Shown here piece by piece: positions 5,749 to 12,043 of a DNA stretch of 12,043 nt. Position numbers and translations under genes: made by a program. Position 1 is the stretch's first letter. Each line of letters starts with the position of its first letter. The notes under the pieces were generated by a model, which had not been told where the DNA came from, ran no database searches, and saw only the letters and a program-made list of their open reading frames with translations. This DNA is from an uncultured Bacillus sp. (lineage in GTDB: Bacteria > Bacillota > Bacilli > Bacillales > Cytobacillaceae), in assembly GCA_937902115.1 (NCBI GenBank), contig CALGSR010000201.1, forward strand, positions 1 through 12,043, read 5' to 3'.

Positions 5749-6996
5749 TCAAACCTTAATGTTAGCTGCAATTTTTATTTTTAAACGGTTAATTCGTTTC
5801 AATATCTCTTCTTGCACAGAAATCACGTCTTGTAAGGACAATGCCCGTTCCGCATATTCTAATGCCAGATCATATTGTTTTAGGCGATGTTCAAAAATTT
5901 TTGCCAGTTCAATGCATGCTTCCAACTTTATCTTCCCATTGCTTTGCCCCACAACTTTTTCCCAAAGTTCAATAGCCCGAGGCCAATCTTTTTTCTTTTT
6001 CGCTTGAAAGGCCATGGCATGCCGAGCTTTCACTGCCGCCGCTTCATTCCCTTCAGAAAGCTCTGAAAACACCTTTTCGGCCGCCTCAGATTCTCCAATA
6101 TAAGAATACCAGCGCCCCACTTCAAAGGTCTCTTGGGCCGTCTGTTTTCCGTCTACCCCAAGCAATTGATAGGTGAGATGCGTATACAAGGTGATGAGCG
6201 ATAATATATCTAATTCATTATGCTTAAGAATGCCGAACATTCCTTCCGGATTCCTCCGCTCGATATAGTCAAAATAGATCATCGGCGCCAAAAAGCCAGG
6301 GATATCATCCTTTCGTTCAAAATCAAGGATTTCCTTTTCAACGATAGACAGTTTAATTCGTTCAAGGCGGTGCTTCCATAGTCTTCGTGCCGCATGATAT
6401 AAATCGAAGTGTCCGAATGGCGGGAGCTTTGGGACATGCTCCCTTATAAGCGTATGTCTCGTTTTCACAGCCGGCCAGTCGAAAGCTTTCCCATTATATG
6501 TCACCATTTTTGCATAATCGATGTTCGTTAAAAAGCTGTGATAGAGCGGGACCTCTGAGCCGGGACGTGGGAGGATATGCTGTTTGAGCACTACTTCATT
6601 TTCTGTCACACTAGCATGTCCAAGGAGAAAAATTGTATTTCCGACACCTCCGCCAAGCCCTGTTGTCTCCGTGTCAAAGAAAAATAACTCCTCCGCACGA
6701 TTTCCCCTCGCTGATAAGGGATGATTGAATTCAGCTTCATTCCAGGCAGCCACCGCTTTCTTGAATTCGAAAAATGGGTATTTGCCATGTTTCCAATCAA
6801 GCGGATACTTCACTTCTCTGACGAGGCAATAGTCTTCATCCAAAAAATAAGGCTGGACCCCGTGCTGGTGCCAAACCTCGGCAAACGGCTCTTCTGTTGC
6901 AGTTTTGAATACCAGAGGCTGCTTTATTTCTTTTTTCCCTGTACCTGAGCCTGTGATATGCGGTTTTAAACGGTTTAACTTATTTCGAATCGACAT
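5749..6996 (-). CDS. mrfB: MrfB (YprB), DnaQ-like exonuclease with TPR-like C terminus
   Basis: A 415-residue protein with an RNase H-fold 3'-5' exonuclease domain and a helical C-terminal TPR-like region (about 285-400). The DEDD active-site motifs are present: FFDTETTG (D108, E110), the YNGKAFDWP segment (D173) and HNELDILSL (H259, D263). In B. subtilis the MrfA helicase and MrfB form a UvrABC-independent excision pathway for mitomycin C lesions. The start ATG at 6996 follows AGGTGA by 7 bases and gives the family length (B. subtilis about 413); the open frame to 7095 runs back into mrfA and has no better start. Only 14 bases separate it from the mrfA stop, so the two are co-transcribed. 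No strong terminator is visible downstream. Confidence 0.93.
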   Translation of the reverse strand: MSIRNKLNRLKPHITGSGTGKKEIKQPLVFKTATEEPFAEVWHQHGVQPYFLDEDYCLVREVKYPLDWKHGKYPFFEFKKAVAAWNEAEFNHPLSARGNRAEELFFFDTETTGLGGGVGNTIFLLGHASVTENEVVLKQHILPRPGSEVPLYHSFLTNIDYAKMVTYNGKAFDWPAVKTRHTLIREHVPKLPPFGHFDLYHAARRLWKHRLERIKLSIVEKEILDFERKDDIPGFLAPMIYFDYIERRNPEGMFGILKHNELDILSLITLYTHLTYQLLGVDGKQTAQETFEVGRWYSYIGESEAAEKVFSELSEGNEAAAVKARHAMAFQAKKKKDWPRAIELWEKVVGQSNGKIKLEACIELAKIFEHRLKQYDLALEYAERALSLQDVISVQEEILKRINRLKIKIAANIKV

Positions 6997-7010
6997 GTCA
7001 ATTTCACCTA

Positions 7011-9287
7011 TCATAAAGTATTGGCTTGAAATAATGATATCAGCCTGAGTACGTCTTGTTTTGCACTGTCCGCTGACGTATCGGTACCAATGCAAGCCGG
7101 GCAGCCCTCAACACAGGTACAGTTTTTTATCATTTGCCCTGCTTCCTGAAAGATCGTTTCCATTCCCTCGTATATTTTTTCACTTAAACCAATCCCGCCT
7201 GGATAGCGATCGTAAAAGAATATCGTCGGCTTTTCATTATGAGTTGCCTTGACCTGCGGCACGACATGAACATCGCCTGAATCACACATAACAAACAACG
7301 GAGCAATCGATTTCAGGCTATGCGCCACACCGATGAGACCTTGATCAAGCCTTTCCTTACTCATCCCACCTGCATCCTTGTGCAGCGAAATCCAAGCGGC
7401 ACTTGTATGCAGTTCTTCCTCCGGCAGGGAAATCGGACCTGAGCCGATATTTTCATGGGTTTCAAATTTTATCTTTTTAAATATTGTCGCCATGGCGAGG
7501 ACACTAACATCACCATAACCGATTTCCACGTCATCAAAGGTACGGAGTTTATCTTCTTCAAGCACCTTTAATTCTACTGCCAAATTGGCATCTGTATAAT
7601 AATCAACATCCACTTCACGGACAAATGCTTTCTTCTCTTCCCAGTCCAGTTTCTCTACCTGGTATTGCGTACCTTGATGTAAGTAAATCGCTTCTTCATG
7701 TAAAAGAGTCATCGAGGAAAATCGATCCATCTCTCCAATTACCTTCACATTTGCCACATCAGAATAATCAATAATCACAACATTTTCCTGGGAGGCCGAG
7801 CGCAGCGAAATATTATGGGCTGGAAAAGAATCATTCATCCAATGCCATTTCGCTCCGTTTTTAAATAAAATTCTTTCTTCGGCCAAATATTCAAGAACCT
7901 CTTCCGTTTCAAAAGTGCCGAAATTCTCTCCCGCTTTAAAAGGGAGTTCATATGCAGCACATTTAATATGATCAATCGCGATAATCAAATTATCGGGATT
8001 AATCCGCGCTGTTTCCGGGCTGCGATTGAAAAAATAATCGGGATGCCTGATGATATATTGATCAAGAGGATTGGAACTGGCTACCATGATAACAAGCGAA
8101 GTGCCTCGGCGTCTTCCGGCTCGCCCCGCCTGCTGCCAAGCACTAGCAATCGTTCCCGGATATCCTGTCATAATACACACCTGTAATTGGCCAATATCCA
8201 CTCCAAGCTCTAGTGCATTGGTGCTTACCACGCCATAAATCGAACCATTGCGCAATCCCTTTTCTATGTCTCTCCGCTCTGTCGGCAGATAGCCACCGCG
8301 ATACCCTCTAATTGATTTAGGTCCCAGCTCGTATTTCACCAATTCCTTCAGATAGGTCAGAAGAATTTCAACCCGTACTCTGCTGCGGGCAAAGACAATG
8401 GTTTGAATTTTATTTTTTAAAAAAGTCCCTGCCAGTTCCTTTACTTCGAGTGTGGCACTGCGGCGGATATTTAACGGTTTATTTACAATCGGCGGATTAT
8501 AAAATAGAAAATGCTTTTCCCCGCTCGGTGCACCGTTCTTATCAATCAATACCATCGGCTTCTCCGTTAATTTCTCTGCCAGCTCTAATGGATTGGCAAT
8601 GGTAGCCGACGTACAGATAAATATAGGATCACTGCCATAAAACGAACAGATTCTCCTTAAGCGCCGGATGACATTGGCAACATGACTGCCAAAGACACCG
8701 CGATAAATATGCAGTTCATCAATCACGACATATCTTAGGTTTTCAAAAAGAGAGACCCATTTTGTATGATGTGGCAAGATCGCTGAATGAAGCATATCGG
8801 GATTTGTGACCACAATATGTCCGGCCTTTCTCACCTTTTGCCGGATATTCGCAGGTGTATCTCCATCATACGTGTAACAGTTGATTGATAAATCGCCTTC
8901 CTGTATCAACTCATTGATTTCACTTTTTTGGTCCTGAGCAAGCGCCTTTGTCGGAAACATATACAGTGCGCGTGCATTAGAATCCTGCATAATGGATTGA
9001 ATGACGGGAAGATTATAACATAAGGTTTTTCCAGACGCTGTCGGTGTCACGGCAACAATACTTTTCCTTTGCATGACCGCATCATACGATTCTTTCTGAT
9101 GTGTATAAAGGGTACTTATCCCTCTTTTTTGCAATGATTCCTTTAATAAAGGATGAATCGACTCGGGAAATTCAATCACCCTGGCCTCTTTTGCCTCGAG
9201 CGTTTGCCAATGGACAATATTTTCCTTGAATTCTTCACTGTGCGTTAACTCAGTTATCATATTCTGCAAGTTCTTACGAACGTTCAT
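7011..9287 (-). CDS. mrfA: MrfA (YprA), DEAD/DEAH-type DNA repair helicase
   Basis: Superfamily 2 helicase of about 758 residues. Numbering is from the upstream ATG at 9290. The Walker A motif TASGKT is at 84-89, the Walker B/DExH box DELH at 191-194, motif III SAT at 228-230 and motif VI QQAGRAGRRRG further on. The C-terminal MZB/DUF1998-type region ends in four cysteines C724, C726, C730 and C733 (NCTCVEGCPACIG), which bind zinc in B. subtilis MrfA. There MrfA unwinds DNA 3'-5' at mitomycin C adducts and works with MrfB, the next gene. Two adjacent ATGs are possible; the second (9287) gives the better 7-base gap from GAGGTG. The promoter contains a candidate LexA box. Confidence 0.95.
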   Translation of the reverse strand: MNVRKNLQNMITELTHSEEFKENIVHWQTLEAKEARVIEFPESIHPLLKESLQKRGISTLYTHQKESYDAVMQRKSIVAVTPTASGKTLCYNLPVIQSIMQDSNARALYMFPTKALAQDQKSEINELIQEGDLSINCYTYDGDTPANIRQKVRKAGHIVVTNPDMLHSAILPHHTKWVSLFENLRYVVIDELHIYRGVFGSHVANVIRRLRRICSFYGSDPIFICTSATIANPLELAEKLTEKPMVLIDKNGAPSGEKHFLFYNPPIVNKPLNIRRSATLEVKELAGTFLKNKIQTIVFARSRVRVEILLTYLKELVKYELGPKSIRGYRGGYLPTERRDIEKGLRNGSIYGVVSTNALELGVDIGQLQVCIMTGYPGTIASAWQQAGRAGRRRGTSLVIMVASSNPLDQYIIRHPDYFFNRSPETARINPDNLIIAIDHIKCAAYELPFKAGENFGTFETEEVLEYLAEERILFKNGAKWHWMNDSFPAHNISLRSASQENVVIIDYSDVANVKVIGEMDRFSSMTLLHEEAIYLHQGTQYQVEKLDWEEKKAFVREVDVDYYTDANLAVELKVLEEDKLRTFDDVEIGYGDVSVLAMATIFKKIKFETHENIGSGPISLPEEELHTSAAWISLHKDAGGMSKERLDQGLIGVAHSLKSIAPLFVMCDSGDVHVVPQVKATHNEKPTIFFYDRYPGGIGLSEKIYEGMETIFQEAGQMIKNCTCVEGCPACIGTDTSADSAKQDVLRLISLFQANTL

Positions 9288-9309
9288 CATCTCTCACCTC
9301 ATTGTCTCT

Positions 9310-9330
9310 ATTTTAGCGAATAAGCGTTCG
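9310..9330 (-). promoter_or_regulatory. mrfAB promoter with candidate LexA (DinR) box
   Basis: On the minus strand CGAAC-GCTT-ATTCG (9330-9317) matches the Bacillus LexA box CGAAC-N4-GTTCG in 9 of 10 positions. It is followed two bases later by TAAAAT (9315-9310), a 5-of-6 -10 match predicting a start near 9303. LexA bound here would cover the spacer between -35 and -10, which suits repression. The -35 hexamer is weak. SOS control is inferred from the site alone. Confidence 0.55.
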
Positions 9331-9404
9331 TTTTAATAGTTTATTTCATTTATTTTTTTCTGAAACCTTTAACATATATTTAAAATGCTTTTTTAATAAC
9401 ATTT

Positions 9405-9413
9405 TGTTATAAT
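9405..9413 (+). promoter_or_regulatory. Extended -10 promoter of the CRP/FNR regulator
   Basis: TGTTATAAT is a perfect extended -10 (TG-N-TATAAT) without a good -35, predicting a start near 9420 and a leader of about 30 bases. No TGTGA-N6-TCACA box is seen, so there is no sign of autoregulation. GGGGAGG (9436/7-9442) is the ribosome site, 7 bases before the ATG. Confidence 0.6.
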
Positions 9414-9449
9414 TATATAGGTATGGGATTGTGATGGGGAGGCGGCATT

Positions 9450-10145
9450 ATGATTAAAGAAGAAATTAAAAATGTATTATCTCATTTTACTCTTTTTCGT
9501 GAACTGAGTGATCATGAGATCGATAATATAGTCGATATTTCGATTTCCAGGGAATGGAAAAGGGGAAGTCACGTTTTTTTACAAGATGAACCGATAGAAA
9601 ATGTTTATTTTATATACAAAGGAAAAATTAAAATCTATAAAACAGATGTGTCCGGGAAAGAACAAATTGTTTCTTTCTTAAAGGAAGGAGACATGTTCCC
9701 CCATATTGGTTTCTTCCGCAAAGGCGGCTATCCGGCTTTTTCTGAAGTATTGAGAGATGCAACATTGGTGGTCGTGCCGATCGCATCTTTTGAAAAGGTT
9801 TTAATCGAAAATCCAGAGTTATGCATCAAAGTATTCAAAGTCCTTGGGGAAAAAATTGTCGATCTGCAGGAGCGGTTAGAAGCACAAATTCTCAATAATA
9901 CGTATCAACAGATCATTAAACTTCTCGTAAGGCTTGGCAATATTCACGGCAAAAGATTAAGCGATGGCCGAACCATGCTGCCAAGTGAATTTACCAATCG
10001 TGATTTAGGTAATATGATTGGTACAACAAGGGAAACGGTAAGCCGGACATTGACAAAGCTAAAAAAGGAAGAATTAGTTAAAAGCGATTCCGGCGGTAAT
10101 TTACTCTTTGACTCCGTTATACTATCAGAAGAGCTGATGTCATAA
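9450..10145 (+). CDS. CRP/FNR-family transcriptional regulator lacking cluster cysteines
   Basis: A 231-residue regulator with an N-terminal cyclic-nucleotide-binding-type beta roll (about 13-118), a dimerisation helix (about 122-148) and a C-terminal winged helix-turn-helix (about 150-225). The recognition helix contains R194-E195-T196-V197-S198-R199; this R-E-T-V-x-R arrangement, as in CRP, fits half-sites of the TGTGA type. Only one cysteine (C125) is present, so it cannot carry the [4Fe-4S] cluster of E. coli or B. subtilis Fnr. Its effector is unknown: haem-NO sensing as in DNR/HcpR, a small ligand, or no ligand are all possible. It converges on hcp and shares a terminator with it. The TGTGA-type boxes before hcp and the DUF2249 gene are its plausible targets, although a true Fnr elsewhere in the genome could use them instead. 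Confidence 0.9.
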   Translation: MIKEEIKNVLSHFTLFRELSDHEIDNIVDISISREWKRGSHVFLQDEPIENVYFIYKGKIKIYKTDVSGKEQIVSFLKEGDMFPHIGFFRKGGYPAFSEVLRDATLVVVPIASFEKVLIENPELCIKVFKVLGEKIVDLQERLEAQILNNTYQQIIKLLVRLGNIHGKRLSDGRTMLPSEFTNRDLGNMIGTTRETVSRTLTKLKKEELVKSDSGGNLLFDSVILSEELMS

Positions 10146-10163
10146 ATTATCTGTTTGAAATCG

Positions 10164-10198
10164 AATAAGGCTGACTCCACTTCGGAGTCAGCCTTATT
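10164..10198. terminator. Bidirectional terminator between the regulator and hcp
   Basis: A perfect 15-bp stem (10164-10178 with 10184-10198) with a five-base loop ACTTC, flanked by T-rich sequence on both strands, lies between two convergent stop codons. It serves the regulator on the plus strand and hcp on the minus strand. Confidence 0.92.
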
Positions 10199-10208
10199 TT
10201 CTAAAACG

Positions 10209-11498
10209 TTATTTTGAAAGCATTGCTTCCATATCTTCTTGAGCAGTACCAATTAATTTTAAGTTAAATGCATTTTGTAATACGTCCATAACCCCTTGTG
10301 AAATAAATTCAGGCGGTTTTGGTCCAATGCGGACATCTTGAATTCCTAAGCTGAATAAGCCAAGTAAAATCGCAACCGCTTTTTGTTCGAACCATGAAAG
10401 AACGATACTTAAAGGTAGTTCGTTGATTTCACATTCAAAAGCTTCAGCAAGTGCTTTTGCGATTTTAACTGTTGAACCAGAATTATTACATTGACCAAGG
10501 TCGATATAACGTGGAATATCTGTACCTGGCACAGTACCATAATCAACATCATTGAAACGGAATTTACCACAGGAAGTAGTTAAAATAACTGTTTCAGGAG
10601 GTAAAGAAGTTGCTAATTCACGGTAGTATTCTCCACCTGGTCCTGGTGCGTCACAGCCGGCAATAACGAAGAAGCGCTTGATTTTGCCGTCTTTTACAGC
10701 TTGAATGATTTCAGGAGCAATTCCGAGTACCGTTTCATGGTGGAAGCCTGTTAGTAATGTTTCATCAGACTCGATATTTGCTTCGGGAAGCTCTAATGCA
10801 CGATTAATAAGCGGACTGAAATCATCGCCTTCAATTTTTTGTACATTTTCAAGACCAGCTACTTCATAAGAGAACATACGATCTGCATATGTGCCTTTAA
10901 TTGGCATGACACAGTTTGTAGTCGCTAAAATTGCTCCAGGAAATTTTTCAAATAAACGGCGTTGGTCATACCAAGCTTTACCGATATTTCCTTTTAAGTG
11001 TGCATATTTCTTTAATGCCGGATATCCGTGAGCAGGAAGCATTTCAGAGTGTGTATAAATATTAATACCTTTTCCTTCTGTTTGCTGTAATAATTGTTCT
11101 AAAGCGAAAAGGTTATGTCCAGTAACAACGATCGCTTTTCCTTCAATTTTATTCTGTGTTACGCGAATTGGTTCCGGAACACCAAGAAGGTTTGTATGTG
11201 CTTCATCCAGTACTTCCATCATACGAACAGCAGATTGTCCAACCTTCATCGCCATTTCAATATGTTCTTGTACATTAAAATTTGAGTTTGTTAGTGTCAT
11301 ATACAATGCTTCATGTGTTGTCGCATCAACGAATGGATCTGTAGCTCCTAATTGATTTGCATGGGTGCGGTAAGCAGCAATCCCCTTTAAGCCAAAAATA
11401 ATTGTGTCTTGCAAACTTGCAATGGTTTCGTCTTTCCCACAGACTCCCACTACTTTACATCCACCTGATGGTGTTTGTTCACATTGGTAACAGAACAT
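10209..11498 (-). CDS. hcp: Short (class III-type) hybrid cluster protein Hcp
   Basis: A 429-residue cytoplasmic Fe-S enzyme, usually annotated hydroxylamine reductase; in E. coli Hcp acts mainly on nitric oxide. The N-terminal cubane motif C3-X2-C6-X7-C14-X5-C20 is present. All hybrid-cluster ligands known from Desulfovibrio Hcp can be matched: H128, E152, C196, C282 (the persulfide Cys, in GCDAPG), C310 (SCGKFRFN), C337 (GQCNNS) and E371 (WFEQK), with spacings of 24, 44 and 28 residues conserved among several of them. Class I and II proteins are about 550 residues; the shortfall lies between the cubane motif and H128, as in class III proteins that lack part of the N-terminal helical domain. 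So it is short but looks intact. AGAGGGGA precedes the ATG. A class II FNR-type promoter lies upstream. Confidence 0.95.
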   Translation of the reverse strand: MFCYQCEQTPSGGCKVVGVCGKDETIASLQDTIIFGLKGIAAYRTHANQLGATDPFVDATTHEALYMTLTNSNFNVQEHIEMAMKVGQSAVRMMEVLDEAHTNLLGVPEPIRVTQNKIEGKAIVVTGHNLFALEQLLQQTEGKGINIYTHSEMLPAHGYPALKKYAHLKGNIGKAWYDQRRLFEKFPGAILATTNCVMPIKGTYADRMFSYEVAGLENVQKIEGDDFSPLINRALELPEANIESDETLLTGFHHETVLGIAPEIIQAVKDGKIKRFFVIAGCDAPGPGGEYYRELATSLPPETVILTTSCGKFRFNDVDYGTVPGTDIPRYIDLGQCNNSGSTVKIAKALAEAFECEINELPLSIVLSWFEQKAVAILLGLFSLGIQDVRIGPKPPEFISQGVMDVLQNAFNLKLIGTAQEDMEAMLSK

Positions 11499-11531
11499 TA
11501 ATAAATCCCCTCTTTCAGTTAATCTATTGTC

Positions 11532-11574
11532 ATTCTAACGGCTTTTACTCGTCCAACCTGTGATGTATATCACT
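11532..11574 (-). promoter_or_regulatory. FNR/CRP-type class II promoter of hcp
   Basis: The box TGTGA-TGTATA-TCACT (11559-11574, plus-strand reading) matches TGTGA-N6-TCACA in 9 of 10 positions. On the minus strand TAGAAT (11537-11532) is a 5-of-6 -10 match predicting a start at about 11525. The box centre (11566.5) is then at -41.5, the class II activator position. There is no recognisable -35. The geometry is the same as at the DUF2249 promoter. Confidence 0.75.
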
Positions 11575-11596
11575 TTGAAAACGTTGTCATAAAATG

Positions 11597-11636
11597 TTCA
11601 CATTTTCAGCATTTTCACTGTTAAAAATGTATTCAC
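11597..11636 (-). repeat. Three spaced GTGAA repeats upstream of the hcp promoter
   Basis: On the minus strand GTGAA occurs at 11636-11632, 11618-11614 and 11601-11597, spaced 18 and 17 bp apart. The first (AGTGTGAAT) matches 7 of 9 bases of the ResD-type motif TTTGTGAAT of B. subtilis; the others match less well. They are possible sites for a second activator about 75-110 bp upstream of the start. Confidence 0.3.
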
Positions 11637-11697
11637 ACTATCCACGTTTAAAGAACAGTCACATATATCCCCCTCATTTAACAAAGCTTAAAAAGTA

Positions 11698-11724
11698 AAA
11701 ACGGTCTTTTGAAAAGACCGTTTT
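11698..11724 (-). terminator. Terminator of yppG
   Basis: AAAACGGTCTTTT (11698-11710) and its perfect complement (11712-11724) form a 13-bp stem, less the bases needed for the loop. On the minus strand T-rich sequence (TTTTTACTTTTT) follows. It begins right after the yppG stop codon and insulates the hcp promoter. Confidence 0.85.
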
Positions 11725-11726
11725 GT

Positions 11727-12043
11727 CTATGCTTTAAACATTCCGCCAAAGCCTTTCACAACAGAAGATACCTGGTTGACGGCATTCATCATTTGTCCGG
11801 CGGTATCTACCATTTTATTGATATCAAGTGATCCATCCTGCCCTTTAAAGGAGTTCAACACCGATTTCATCCCAGTTGGTTGTTTTGCTAAAGAAGAGCC
11901 CTTTGGATAAGGATTCATATAGGAAACTCCATTTGGCGCCATCTGCTGCTGTGAATTCATTACATTTTGCTCCGATGGGTTGAGAGGATTTTGAAATACA
12001 TGCTGTACCGGAGTGCCATTTTGCTGTGAATAAATGGATCCCT
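11727..12043 (-). CDS. yppG: YppG-like protein, 5' end outside window
   Basis: The frame stays open from the TAG at 11729-11727 to the window edge, giving at least 105 residues; an internal ATG at 11960 is not necessarily the start. The N-terminal visible part is rich in Gln, Asn and Pro (QNGTPVQHVFQNPLNPSEQ), as in YppG. The C-terminal part has the family pattern: YMNPYPK, then KSVLNSFKGQDGSLDINKM, then a helix TAGQMMNAVNQVSSVVKGFGGMFK. YppG is a small Bacillus protein with no known biochemical function, and B. subtilis also has it just beyond yprA. No signal peptide or membrane segment is seen in this part. A terminator follows directly. Confidence 0.8.
   Translation of the reverse strand, partial: GSIYSQQNGTPVQHVFQNPLNPSEQNVMNSQQQMAPNGVSYMNPYPKGSSLAKQPTGMKSVLNSFKGQDGSLDINKMVDTAGQMMNAVNQVSSVVKGFGGMFKA

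Noticed and set aside
9944..10252. Minus-strand frame of 102 codons under the regulator gene
   Set aside because: It is antisense to the helix-turn-helix coding region, crosses the terminator and has no ribosome site or family resemblance.

Overview
This is a low-GC chromosomal segment from an aerobic, endospore-forming member of the Bacillaceae. The evidence is a spore coat gene (cotD-like), a type B RNase P RNA, gpsB, and a gene order close to the Bacillus subtilis ypvA-yptA-ypsC-rnpB-gpsB-cotD-mrfB-mrfA-yppG block. Nearly everything is read from the minus strand, so transcription runs from high to low coordinates; only the CRP/FNR-family regulator at 9450-10145 is on the plus strand. Species cannot be fixed from the sequence alone.

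Layout from the left: a DUF2249 gene cut by the window edge (1-220) behind an FNR-type promoter; a DinG/XPD-type iron-sulfur helicase (ypvA-like, 313-2244); a holin-like three-helix membrane protein (2440-2685); a THUMP-domain 23S rRNA methyltransferase (ypsC/rlmL-like, 2808-3944); RNase P RNA (about 4092-4512); the cell-division protein GpsB (4582-4881); the spore coat protein CotD with a glycine/proline-rich tail (5048-5413) behind a sigma-K-like promoter; an unrecognised 31-residue membrane peptide (5522-5617); the MrfB (YprB) exonuclease and MrfA (YprA) helicase, which form a two-gene operon; the CRP/FNR-type regulator (9450-10145); a short hybrid cluster protein Hcp (10209-11498); and the C-terminal part of YppG (11727 to the window edge). 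Factor-independent terminators separate most units.

Two themes stand out. First, genes plausibly tied to nitrogen oxides or anaerobiosis (DUF2249, the regulator, hcp) flank and interrupt an otherwise conserved core block. Both hcp and the DUF2249 gene have a TGTGA-N6-TCACA-type box centred exactly where a class II FNR/CRP-activated promoter needs it, 41.5 bp upstream of the start predicted from the -10 element. The regulator carries the R-E-T-V-x-R recognition helix expected for such boxes, but has a single cysteine and so cannot hold an FNR iron-sulfur cluster. Second, the DNA-repair operon mrfAB has a near-consensus LexA box directly against its -10 element, suggesting SOS control. I found no phage, transposon, CRISPR array, tRNA or obvious new defence system. 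The least explained items are the 31-residue peptide, the holin-like gene with a palindrome over its promoter, and the sensing chemistry of the cysteine-poor regulator.
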